DNA from: Gemmatimonas phototrophica
GTDB taxonomy: Bacteria > Gemmatimonadota > Gemmatimonadetes > Longimicrobiales > Gaopeijiaceae
Length of the DNA: 17,214 nucleotides
NCBI GenBank assembly: GCA_945876015.1
Contig: CAMCNM010000014.1
Location: 1-17,214 of the forward strand
Direction of reading: 5' to 3'
Shown: positions 1 through 8,637 of the stretch, piece by piece
Numbering within the stretch: the first letter of the stretch is position 1
Layout of the letters: each line of letters begins with the position of its first letter
The notes under the pieces: model-generated
Told to the model about the DNA's origin: nothing
The model's input: only the letters and a program-made list of their open reading frames with translations
Database searches by the model: none
Made by a program: the position numbers and the translations under genes

Positions 1-735
1 GATACCGTGCTTCTTCTGGTAGTCCACGTTCCACTTCACGCGCTCGGTCGCGATGCGCCAGTTCCCCCCCTGCATGTTCGCGAACCCCATCTCCCAGACC
101 GGAAACACACGCAGCCGATGGTTGCCGAGCACCCCGACGTACAACTCACGCCCATCCACGAACTGCTCGACGATCGCGGGCGTGAGCAGTGTGTCGTGGA
201 TGAACTTCACGCGCGTGACGAGTTGCTCCTCGTTCGCGACAACCGAGGCCTGCGAGATACCGATCGACGACTCGAACGTGAGCGACTTCACGATCAGCGG
301 ATAGCCGAGCCGCTTGGGGAGCACGGGAGCGCGCCCGACCGGCACCACGGCGAAGTCCGGAGACGGGATACGGTGATACGCGAGTAGCTTCCGCGCGAGC
401 GACTTGTCGCGCGCGAGGGTGAGTCCGCGCGGGTTGCAGCCCGTGTAGGGAACCCTCAGCAGCTCGAGGTAGCTGACGACGTTCTGGTCGAACACACCGA
501 TGTCGTCGAACGCCTCGAGCAGGTTGAAGACGATGGTCGGCTTGAACTCGTCGATCGCCTGACGGATCGGCGAGAGGTCGTCGTGCACGCCGATCGCGAC
601 GATGGTGTGGCCGCGTCGCTTCAGCGTCATGAAGACGTCCCACTCCGTGCGCCAATCCGGGTTCACCTCCGAGATCGGCACCGGCTCGGGGACCAGATCC
701 TTATCCACGAGCAGGAGCACGCGGTGCTTCTTCAC
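1..735 (-). CDS. ATP-grasp ligase, D-Ala-D-Ala-ligase-like (3' end outside window)
   Basis: The reverse strand reads as an uninterrupted frame of 245 codons that leaves the left edge, so the C-terminus is missing. The protein resembles the N-terminal and central parts of D-alanine-D-alanine ligases. It has an opening strand MKKHRVLLLVDKD, a Ddl-like stretch FNLLEAFDDIG (about 70-80), VPYTGCNP (96-102) before ARDKSLARKLL, the nucleotide lysine in PLIVKS (K150), a glycine-poor loop ESSIGISQAS (155-164) and VEQFVDGRELYVGV (189-202), the usual strand before the catalytic core. ATP-grasp enzymes join a carboxylate to an amine through an acylphosphate. The substrate is not readable here, and the divergence from true Ddl suggests another peptide or amide product. 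I chose the GTG at 735 because it gives the family-like start; an in-frame GTG at 747 is possible. It begins 13 nt after the metallopeptidase stop, so the two are probably one operon. The metal-binding C-terminal motif lies outside the window. Confidence 0.85.
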   Translation of the reverse strand, partial: MKKHRVLLLVDKDLVPEPVPISEVNPDWRTEWDVFMTLKRRGHTIVAIGVHDDLSPIRQAIDEFKPTIVFNLLEAFDDIGVFDQNVVSYLELLRVPYTGCNPRGLTLARDKSLARKLLAYHRIPSPDFAVVPVGRAPVLPKRLGYPLIVKSLTFESSIGISQASVVANEEQLVTRVKFIHDTLLTPAIVEQFVDGRELYVGVLGNHRLRVFPVWEMGFANMQGGNWRIATERVKWNVDYQKKHGI

Positions 736-748
736 AGGGGATGCCACG

Positions 749-1774
749 TCACATCGCCACGCGGTGCCGGCCGCTGTGCAGGTAGTTCATCGTCTGGACG
801 GTGAGCAATACGGCGAACTCGTGGACGGCCTGCTCCACAGGGACGGCGAGGCGCAGCTTGAGCTCCTGACAGCGCCGGATCATCGCCTCGAGCACGCGGT
901 CGATCGTGTACTGGTAGATCCCGGTCCAGCTGGCGACCAGCCGGCGCGCGGGCTGGCGGATGCGGCCGAGGAACTGCGCGGCGGTGATGTTCTGCGCGTA
1001 CTCGGGCGCGTCCGAGAACAGCCGCCGCAGATCGCGGTCGTAGAACTCGGGGTGATCGACGCCCTGGTGCCGGCGCTTCCGCCGGTAGTGGTGCGCGAGC
1101 GTATGGCGCAGGCTCCGGAGCGGCTCGACCTCCTCGGTGCTGACTACGCTCGGGTCTTTGCTCCGCAGCCGGCCCATGAGCGCGTCCATGTATTCGAGCT
1201 TGCTGAGCGCTGCCCATCCGGCGTAGCGCGCCCGCCAGTCGGACTCCGGAGTGAGCCAGACCGCGAACGTCTCCGCGAAGTCCTCATCGGGATGCGCCTG
1301 CGCGTACCAGGGATCGATGTGCTGGACGAAGCTCTTGCTGTAGGGCTTCGGGTCGTAGAACTCGGGATAGGGCAATGCAGACGGGCCGAACACCTCACGC
1401 CGGCGGGGGCGGCGGCGCAGACGGTACGCGTTGTCCACGACGTGCCCCGCCTCGTGGCGCAGGATGCGCATGGCCCAGTCGTGGTCCCCGCCTTCGACCT
1501 GGAGCATCTGCGCCCGCTCGAGGCGCTCGAGCCTCGGATGGGTCAGATAGAACGGCACCGCCATCGAGACGGTCCCGTCGGGGGTGAACCACTCGTTCGA
1601 GATGTAGAAGTGGATCGGAACGGTCAGCCCGCGCGCGTCCAGCTCTGCGCGAAGCTGGGTGATGCGCTCGAGAATCGTATCCTCGATACGCAGGGGCAGA
1701 TCCGACAGGCGGAGCTTCAGAAGCTCCTCGTCGGAAAGCCCTGCCCAGTTCGCGGGCACCTTCGAGCGCGGCAT
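749..1774 (-). CDS. Putative zinc-binding metallopeptidase (HExxH, COG4307/Peptidase_Mx-like)
   Basis: This 341-residue protein carries a zincin motif, RHEAGHVVDNAY, with H107, E108 and H111. About 55 residues later comes HPDEDFAETFAVWL, where E168 is the likely third zinc ligand. That two-part arrangement matches the putative zinc-binding metallopeptidase family, in which a DxAETFA block follows the HExxH. The N-terminal third (FYISNEWFTPDG, VPFYLTHP) would form the sheet before the active-site helix. The C-terminal half is charged, with no membrane segment or signal peptide, so a cytoplasmic enzyme is likely. The frame extends upstream to a GTG at 1849, but the ATG at 1774 has a GAGG eight bases before it and starts a better-looking protein. 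The ATP-grasp gene follows after 13 nt, so co-expression is expected and a shared peptide substrate is an inference. The family assignment is moderately sure; the substrate is unknown. Confidence 0.8.
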   Translation of the reverse strand: MPRSKVPANWAGLSDEELLKLRLSDLPLRIEDTILERITQLRAELDARGLTVPIHFYISNEWFTPDGTVSMAVPFYLTHPRLERLERAQMLQVEGGDHDWAMRILRHEAGHVVDNAYRLRRRPRRREVFGPSALPYPEFYDPKPYSKSFVQHIDPWYAQAHPDEDFAETFAVWLTPESDWRARYAGWAALSKLEYMDALMGRLRSKDPSVVSTEEVEPLRSLRHTLAHHYRRKRRHQGVDHPEFYDRDLRRLFSDAPEYAQNITAAQFLGRIRQPARRLVASWTGIYQYTIDRVLEAMIRRCQELKLRLAVPVEQAVHEFAVLLTVQTMNYLHSGRHRVAM

Positions 1775-1898
1775 CGGCACAACCTCGACCGGGACGCGCG
1801 GGCCGCGCAACTGCAGCCGGCACGAAGGCGACGACCACGCGTCGGGCACTCCACCGTGTGGATTTCACGACAAAGCTGCTCGGCCGGGGTGCTGGGCT

Positions 1899-1927
1899 TT
1901 GACCGGGGGGCCCGGTCCGTCTATCCT
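1899..1927 (+). promoter_or_regulatory. Sigma70-like promoter of the thiC leader
   Basis: TTGACC at 1899-1904 (5/6 to the -35 consensus) is separated by exactly 17 bases from TATCCT at 1922-1927 (4/6 to the -10). The predicted start, near 1934, coincides with the 5' edge of riboswitch helix P1 at 1935, which supports the call independently. A perfect 7-bp inverted repeat (GACCGGG/CCCGGTC, 1901-1907 and 1911-1917) lies across the -35 box and the spacer. Confidence 0.65.
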
Positions 1928-1934
1928 GAATGTG

Positions 1935-3867
<1,933 letters not shown>

Positions 3868-3892
3868 GCCACCTTATAGGCCCCAACCGCGA

Positions 3893-3936
3893 ACAAGGTG
3901 ACCAACCTTGTCCTTGTTATCGTCTGGCGATAGTAT
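3893..3936 (+). promoter_or_regulatory. Predicted fic-msrA promoter with overlapping palindrome
   Basis: In a patch visibly richer in A and T than its surroundings, TTGTCC (3908-3913) and TAGTAT (3931-3936) are spaced by 17 bases, each 4/6 to the sigma70 consensus. A perfect 7-bp inverted repeat, ACAAGGT and ACCTTGT with a 5-nt loop (3893-3911), covers the left half of the -35 box. It could be an operator, or as RNA a weak terminator for thiC, since CCTTGTTAT follows it. The promoter start near 3943 would exclude the upstream ATG at 3939 as a fic start. Confidence 0.45.
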
Positions 3937-3974
3937 AGATGGGATTAGCCTCCTTAAGATCGTCAGGCCACAAC

Positions 3975-5147
3975 ATGGGTGCAGGGGAATCATCGCACCG
4001 CGCAGGCCGCTACGTCCGCCAACCAACGGGCTACCGCGCCTTCATTCCGGCTCCGCTCCCACCAGACCCACCGCTGCGACTGGACGGAGGGCTGGGCATC
4101 CTCCTGTCACGAGCAGATCGGGCCCTGGGTCGCTTGGACGGCTCGATCGTCACGCTGCCCAATCCGGACCTGCTCGTCTTCATGTATATCCGCAAGGAAG
4201 CGGTGCTCTCGAGCCAGATCGAAGGCACGCAGAGTTCGTTGCAGGACCTGCTCGCTGCCGAGGCAGATCTCTTCGAGAAATCCGACACGGCGCACGACGT
4301 GGAAGAAGTCATCAACTACGTCGATGCAATGAATCACGGCCTTGCCCGACTGCCCGACCTTCCGGTGTCGGTTCGCCTGTTCCGCGAGATCCATGCGCGG
4401 CTGCTGCGGGGAGTGCGGGGCGGCAGGCTGACCCCGGGGGAGCTGCGTCGGAGCCAGAACTGGATTGGTCCTGCCGGCGGCACGCTCGGTGAGGCGATTT
4501 TCGTTCCGCCGCCACCGGAAGAAGTCGGTCAAGCGTTGAGTCAGCTGGAGGCGTTTCTTCACGGCTCGGACGAACTGCCCTTGCTCGTGAAGATAGGCAT
4601 CGCTCACGTGCAGTTCGAGACCATCCACCCCTTTCTCGATGGGAACGGACGCATCGGCCGCTTAATGATCACGTTCCTCCTCACCGAAGGCGGTGTGCTC
4701 GAACATCCTGTGCTCTACCTCTCACACTACCTCAAGAAGCATCGACAGGAGTATTACGATCGATTGCAGGCGGTGCGTGAGAAGGGCGACTGGGAGAGCT
4801 GGCTAACCTTCTTCTTGCGGGGAGTGGAGGAGGTGAGCATCGAGGCGCGGGAGACCGCTCGGCGCGTCCTCCTTCTCCGGGAGGAGCATCGAACCGCGAT
4901 CACGGCGAGCCTCGGCCGGGCGGCAGGCAATGGGCATCGGGTTCTAGAGTCGTTGTTCGATCGGCCGATCGTCTCGGTCGCCGGCGTTAGGGATATCACC
5001 GGAACGGGTTACCCTGCGGCGAACCAACTGGTGGCCCGCTTGACCGAGCTGGGCATCCTCCGCGAAGTGACGGGGCACAGCCGCAACCGCCGCTTCCAGT
5101 ACGAGCCCTACGTTCGACTGTTCACCGAACAGAGGGAGGCATCGTGA
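3975..5147 (+). CDS. Fic family protein (class II AMP-transferase-type)
   Basis: Fic enzymes usually transfer AMP, or another phosphate-containing group, from a nucleotide to a hydroxyl on a target protein. The intact core motif HPFLDGNGRIGR is at residues 218-229, with H218 as catalytic base. The preceding N-terminal region (RYVRQPTGYRAFIPAPLPP) is that of the Fic_N family. An inhibitory motif of the form S/T-x-x-x-E-G is visible as SSQIEG (79-84, E83), which places it among Fic proteins inhibited by their own N-terminal helix. The last ~60 residues (VAGVRDITGTGYPAANQLVARLTELGILREV) look like a winged helix-turn-helix, so it may bind DNA and autoregulate. The frame opens at 3939, but 3975 starts just before the conserved part and lies downstream of the predicted transcription start. 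It overlaps msrA by 4 nt. No antitoxin-like small gene precedes it. Product length 390 residues. Confidence 0.93.
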   Translation: MGAGESSHRAGRYVRQPTGYRAFIPAPLPPDPPLRLDGGLGILLSRADRALGRLDGSIVTLPNPDLLVFMYIRKEAVLSSQIEGTQSSLQDLLAAEADLFEKSDTAHDVEEVINYVDAMNHGLARLPDLPVSVRLFREIHARLLRGVRGGRLTPGELRRSQNWIGPAGGTLGEAIFVPPPPEEVGQALSQLEAFLHGSDELPLLVKIGIAHVQFETIHPFLDGNGRIGRLMITFLLTEGGVLEHPVLYLSHYLKKHRQEYYDRLQAVREKGDWESWLTFFLRGVEEVSIEARETARRVLLLREEHRTAITASLGRAAGNGHRVLESLFDRPIVSVAGVRDITGTGYPAANQLVARLTELGILREVTGHSRNRRFQYEPYVRLFTEQREAS

Positions 5148-5755
5148 TCGGAATCCGCCGTTGGTCTCTTCGCTTGGCCGGCCTGGCGTACCTGGCCGCG
5201 CCGTCCACGACACGCGCGCAGACGACCGAGACCGCGGTCTTCGCGGGCGGCTGCTTCTGGGGGATCGAGGCGTTGTTCGAGCACGTGAAGGGTGTCACCG
5301 AGTCGGTCTCGGGCTACGCGGGTGGGACGGCGTCTAATCCGAGCTACGAGATGGTGACCACCGGCCGCACCGGACACGCGGAATCGGTGCGCGTGACCTA
5401 CGATCCGTCCCAGGTCAGCTACACCCAGCTCCTCGCGGTCTTCTTCGCCGAGCACGATCCGACCACGCTCGATCGCCAGGGCCCGGACCGCGGCACCCAG
5501 TACCGTTCCGCGATCTTCTTCACCAGCGAGGCGCAGGCGGCGACCGCGCGCGCCGTCATCGAGCGCTTGAGCTCGGCAAAGGCGTTCAAGGATCCGATCG
5601 TGACGAAGGTGGTCGCCCTCGAACGGTTCTACATGGCCGAGGCATATCACCAGGACTACCTCGAGCGCCACCCGCTCCAGCCCTACATCCTGATCAACGA
5701 CATGCCGGAGCTCGCGGACCTGGAGCACCGCTTCCCCGCTCTCTGGCGGGAATGA
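5144..5755 (+). CDS. msrA: Peptide methionine sulfoxide reductase MsrA, exported one-Cys form
   Basis: MsrA reduces the S-epimer of methionine sulfoxide in proteins. The catalytic signature GGCFWG gives C37, followed by the family blocks VSGYAGGT, YEMVTTGRTGHAESVRVTYDP, FFAEHDPTT, RGTQYRSAIF and AEAYHQDYL. Residues 1-25 (MIGIRRWSLRLAGLAYLAAP then TTRA-QT) read as a Sec signal peptide with a probable cut after Ala25, so the enzyme should act in the periplasm. C37 is the only cysteine in all 203 residues. The resolving cysteines of classical MsrA are absent, so turnover must rely on an external thiol or reductase. The GTG start overlaps the fic stop (GTGA) and has GGGAGG (5134-5139) at good spacing, showing translational coupling to fic. 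No MsrB domain or neighbour is present. Confidence 0.95.
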   Translation: MIGIRRWSLRLAGLAYLAAPSTTRAQTTETAVFAGGCFWGIEALFEHVKGVTESVSGYAGGTASNPSYEMVTTGRTGHAESVRVTYDPSQVSYTQLLAVFFAEHDPTTLDRQGPDRGTQYRSAIFFTSEAQAATARAVIERLSSAKAFKDPIVTKVVALERFYMAEAYHQDYLERHPLQPYILINDMPELADLEHRFPALWRE

Positions 5756-5765
5756 GTCGGCCGGG

Positions 5766-5978
5766 CTGAACGACCCCCACAGTTCAACATCCTCTCGCTT
5801 CCGGCTGCCCGCGACCCTCGCCGCGAACGCCAGCAACGTGCAGCTGGAAGGCCACCGCATCGGGTCCAACGACCTGTTCACGAGCGATCCGTTCCAGGTG
5901 TTTCCCGGCGCGCACCTGGTGTGGAGGCTCGAGAATCAGCTCGGGCTCTCGAGCCAGTACATCGAGGGCGCGCGATAG
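5766..5978 (+). pseudogene. Start-less reading frame, possible gene remnant
   Basis: Directly after msrA a frame of about 70 codons stays open to a TAG at 5976-5978 and has protein-like composition (for example VQLEGHRIGSNDLFTSDPF and VFPGAHLVWRLENQLGL). No ATG or GTG with a ribosome site opens it, and the frame runs back out of phase into msrA. I do not recognise a family. It could be the last part of a decayed surface-protein gene, or a chance open frame in GC-rich DNA. Confidence 0.25.
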
Positions 5979-5990
5979 GCGAAAAGAAAC

Positions 5991-6032
5991 GGCCCACCGA
6001 CCGGCAGCATCGCCGGCGGTGGGCCTTATCCT
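5991..6032. terminator. Bidirectional intrinsic terminator between msrA and the hydrolase gene
   Basis: GGCCCACCG (5991-5999) pairs perfectly with CGGTGGGCC (6017-6025). The stem continues inward through CCGGC/GCCGG (6001-6005 and 6012-6016) after one bulged A. On the plus strand the hairpin is followed by TTATCCTT. On the minus strand it is followed by GTTTCTTTTC, a good T-tract. It therefore suits the convergent pair, ending the fic-msrA transcript and, more strongly, the hydrolase transcript. Confidence 0.8.
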
Positions 6033-6048
6033 TCGGCGAGGATTTCTT

Positions 6049-6957
6049 CTAGCTCAGATACTTCTTGAAGTGGTCCACGGTGCGCTGCTGGGCCAGCTGC
6101 GCGGCCGCCTCGTCGTAGCGCGGCGTCGTGTCGTTGTGGAAGCCGTGGTTCGCTCCCTCATACATGTGCATCGTGTAGGTCTTCCCACCGGCCTTGAGCG
6201 CCGCCTCCCAGGCGGGCCATCCGGCGTTGATCCGGGCGTCGAGCGACCCGTAGTGGATCAGGAGCGGAGCCTGGATCTTGGCCGTGTCCTCGGCCGAGGG
6301 CTGCGCGCCGTAGAACGGAGCGCCCGCAGCGAGCTGACTGCCCATCGCGACGGCCAGCCGCCCCACGACCCCACCGCCGAAGCAGAAGCCCACCGCACCG
6401 ACCTTGCCGTTCGAGTCTGCATGCGTCCGGAGAAAGTGGGCGCCAGCGAGGAAGTCCTGGAAGATCTTCCCGCCGTCGAGGGAGGACTGCATCCTGGCGC
6501 CCTCTTCGTCCGTGCCCGGATAGCCACCCAGCGACGTGAGAGCGTCGGGACCGAGCGCGAGGAACCCGGCGGCCGCGAAGCGGCGCACCACATCCTGTTG
6601 GTACGGGTTGAGGCCGCGGTTCTCGTGGATCACCAGCACCGAGCCGAACGGTGCGGTTCCCGAAGTCGGCCAGGCCATGAGGCCCTTCACGGTGCCGTAC
6701 CCCTGCGGCGAGGAGTACGTGACGAACTCGTCGCGGATGCGCGGATCGCCCGCGGGCACGTGGCGGGCCCACTCGTAGTGCGGGCTGAGCTTCTCGAGCA
6801 TCGTCGCGGCCGACATGCCTCCCACCGCGAAGCGCGAAGCGCCCTCCATGAACGCGCGCCGGTCGATCAGACCATGCACGTACTGGTCGAAAAGCGTGAG
6901 GACTTCCTTCGGGAAGTCACTGGCCTTCATCCGCTCTGCTATTTGCGGGGGATTCAT
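6049..6957 (-). CDS. Dienelactone hydrolase family protein with twin-arginine-like N-terminus
   Basis: This 302-residue alpha/beta hydrolase has the dienelactone hydrolase triad: C192 in VGFCFGGG (a Cys nucleophile rather than Ser), D240 in GSLDARI and H271 in GANHGFHND. E112 in IHENRG matches the glutamate that controls the Cys in this family. Such enzymes open cyclic enol lactones or related esters; the true substrate cannot be read. The first ~70 residues precede the hydrolase fold. They contain DRRAFMEGASRFAVGGMSAATML (32-54), a twin-arginine motif with only a mildly hydrophobic segment. An identical layout is common in this subfamily, so Tat export is possible but not certain. The start ATG at 6957 is the first in frame; M10 (6930) is an alternative and neither has a clear ribosome site. 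It is transcribed toward the terminator at 5991-6032. Confidence 0.92.
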   Translation of the reverse strand: MNPPQIAERMKASDFPKEVLTLFDQYVHGLIDRRAFMEGASRFAVGGMSAATMLEKLSPHYEWARHVPAGDPRIRDEFVTYSSPQGYGTVKGLMAWPTSGTAPFGSVLVIHENRGLNPYQQDVVRRFAAAGFLALGPDALTSLGGYPGTDEEGARMQSSLDGGKIFQDFLAGAHFLRTHADSNGKVGAVGFCFGGGVVGRLAVAMGSQLAAGAPFYGAQPSAEDTAKIQAPLLIHYGSLDARINAGWPAWEAALKAGGKTYTMHMYEGANHGFHNDTTPRYDEAAAQLAQQRTVDHFKKYLS

Positions 6958-7122
6958 GACGATGACCCATCTGGTTGGTGGAATGCTGCACTCCGTCGGG
7001 CGACCAGGGCGCCGTTCGACCGACGCGCACGGTAGGGAAGCGGTGGAGGTGGTGCAAGCTTTCTCCAGCCAGGCACCCGGTCACCGGCGTCGCCTCTGGC
7101 CGTGCCCAGCACCTGACCCGGG

Positions 7123-7812
7123 CTATCCCCCCCAGACCGTCAACTGGCGGCTGTATTTGACCGTCAGGGACTTGTTGAGCGGACCCGACAGCGAGTCCGC
7201 CCCGTTGGCCTGGTTCCAAACCACGAACAGACCCGTTCCCGCCGTGCTCAACCAGCCGAAGCGGATGTTCGCGGACCAGTTGTCGGATTGGTTGCTGTAT
7301 TGAACGAGCGACTGGAGATAGACCTGCGGGGTGAAGAAGTACCCCACACGCAGACCTGCGAGACGCGTCGTGAAATCGCCTTCGGGCAGCTTCACGTCGT
7401 TGTATTCGAGGCGCAGCGCGGTGCTCAGCGCCGAACCGTGGCGGAACGAGAAGATCGCGGCGTTGCCCTGCCGCGTCCCGGAAAGGAACGAGCCGTAGCT
7501 GATCGTGGCCTCGAACGCGAACGGCGCCGCCTGGTTCGTATAGAAGTGTGGCGCCACCTCCCAGCCATCGTACGTCCCGGGGGCCACGACGATGCCCTTG
7601 GACACCTCGAACGGCCGCTCGAGTCCTTCCCGGTTCCAGTTGAGCGGTGTGCTGAGAAAGGCCCCGGAATCCCAATCCAGAATGTTGTCGATGTGGAGCG
7701 TGGTGGTTTCCTCGAAGCCGGTGGCGAGATCGCGGATCGAGGTGTAGTTCATGTGGGGCCGGACCTCGCGGATCCCTCGAAATCCCCGCGGCCGGAGATT
7801 CACCTGCCAGGA
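7123..7812 (-). pseudogene. C-terminal remnant of a DUF5916-type outer-membrane beta-barrel protein
   Basis: The minus strand encodes about 229 residues ending at TAG 7123-7125. They have the amphipathic, aromatic-rich strands of a barrel end: RPHMNYTSIRDL, TTTLHIDNILDWDSGAFLSTPLNWNREG, LRVGYFFTPQVYLQSLVQYSNQSDNWSANIRFGWLSTAGTGLFVVWN and a final SLTVKYSRQLTVW. From memory this matches the C-terminus of the large (about 700-900 residue) DUF5916 family, whose N-terminal carbohydrate-binding-like domain and most of the barrel are absent. Upstream of about 7812 the same frame continues as antisense of lemA with no family resemblance, so the 5' part has been lost. An internal ATG at 7752 exists, but a barrel fragment without a signal peptide is unlikely to be functional. 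Confidence 0.6.
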
Positions 7813-7938
7813 GCCGTTCCTCGAGGTGTGGCGAGGGCGTGAGAAGGCGGACGCGTTCCAGCCGTCCGCTTCGAGCACCGATAGCGTACTGGCCCTGCTG
7901 CTGCAGACGGCCGCGTATGTGGACTCATGGGAGGGACG

Positions 7939-8538
7939 ATGAAACGAAGCGTGCTTGCCGCCGTTTTGCTGACCCTCACCCTTTCTGGGTGCGGCTACAA
8001 CCAGATCCAGCAGATGGACGAGAAGACGAATCAGCTGCAGGCCGACATCGAAGCCGAGCTGATGCGCTGGAGCGACCTGATCCCGAACCTCGTGGCCACG
8101 GTCGAAGAGGCCGCGCGCTTCGAGCAGGAGACGTTCACCCAGGTGGCCGAGGCCCGCTCCGGCCTCACGGCCGCGCGCGAGCAGCTGGCCGCCGCCGTCC
8201 AGGGGAGCGGCACCACCGCCGAGATCTCGGCCGCCGACCGCGCGGTCGCCGATCAGCTCCGCCTGTTCGTGAACGTGGCGGTCGAGGCATACCCGCAACT
8301 GCGCGCCAACGAGAGCTTCGTCCGGCTCCAGGACGAACTCACCGAGACCGAGAACCGGATCGCCGTGGCGCGCCGCGACTTCAACGAAGGCGTGAACACG
8401 TACAACGCCTACATCCGGCAATTCCCGCAGGTGATGACCGCAAAGGTGACCGGGGCGGAGCGGAAGGAATCGTTCGAGGCCCCGGAAAGCGCCCAGCAGG
8501 CCCCCCAGGTCGAGTTCGGGCGGGACAGCGCGCGGTAG
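7939..8538 (+). CDS. lemA: LemA family lipoprotein
   Basis: The 199-residue product begins MKRSVLAAVLLTLTLSGC, a signal peptide with lipobox LSGC (C18), so it should be a membrane-anchored lipoprotein facing the periplasm. The rest is the all-helical LemA domain: YNQIQQMDEKTNQLQADIEAELMRWSDLIPNLVATVE, then a long helical region and the diagnostic ENRIAVARRDFNEGVNTYNAYIRQFP. The role of LemA proteins is not firmly known. An ATG four codons upstream (7927) is in frame, but GGGAGG at 7929-7934 sits ideally before the ATG at 7939. LemA genes are often followed by a TPM-domain gene, but here a strong terminator follows directly and the gene stands alone. The C-terminal ~25 residues are low-complexity (ESAQQAPQVEFGRD). 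Confidence 0.93.
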   Translation: MKRSVLAAVLLTLTLSGCGYNQIQQMDEKTNQLQADIEAELMRWSDLIPNLVATVEEAARFEQETFTQVAEARSGLTAAREQLAAAVQGSGTTAEISAADRAVADQLRLFVNVAVEAYPQLRANESFVRLQDELTETENRIAVARRDFNEGVNTYNAYIRQFPQVMTAKVTGAERKESFEAPESAQQAPQVEFGRDSAR

Positions 8539-8568
8539 CCCTTCGGCCCGGCCGAACCTCCCCCCCGC

Positions 8569-8607
8569 CCCCCCTGGCCCGCCCGCGGCCAGGGGGGTTC
8601 GTTCTTT
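8569..8607 (+). terminator. Intrinsic terminator of lemA
   Basis: CCCCCCTGGCC (8569-8579) and GGCCAGGGGGG (8587-8597) form a perfect 11-bp stem with a 7-nt loop, followed by TTCGTTCTTT (8598-8607). On the opposite strand the hairpin is followed by C and G only, so it should work for lemA and not for the convergent ybjQ-like gene. Confidence 0.88.
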
Positions 8608-8637
8608 CGCCACCCGGCACCAAGATTTAGCGGATCG

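Noticed and set aside
3893..3920. Strong intrinsic terminator for thiC
   Set aside because: The hairpin has only 7 bp and no run of T follows. It is better kept as an operator candidate or a weak terminator.
6019..7035. Plus-strand frame of 338 codons opposite the dienelactone hydrolase
   Set aside because: The hydrolase has an intact triad on the minus strand, and the plus frame starts within the terminator hairpin and has no motif.
7123..8613. Minus-strand frame as one 496-residue protein
   Set aside because: Its first ~260 residues are the antisense of lemA, which has a ribosome site, lipobox and conserved domain. Only the last ~229 residues look like protein.
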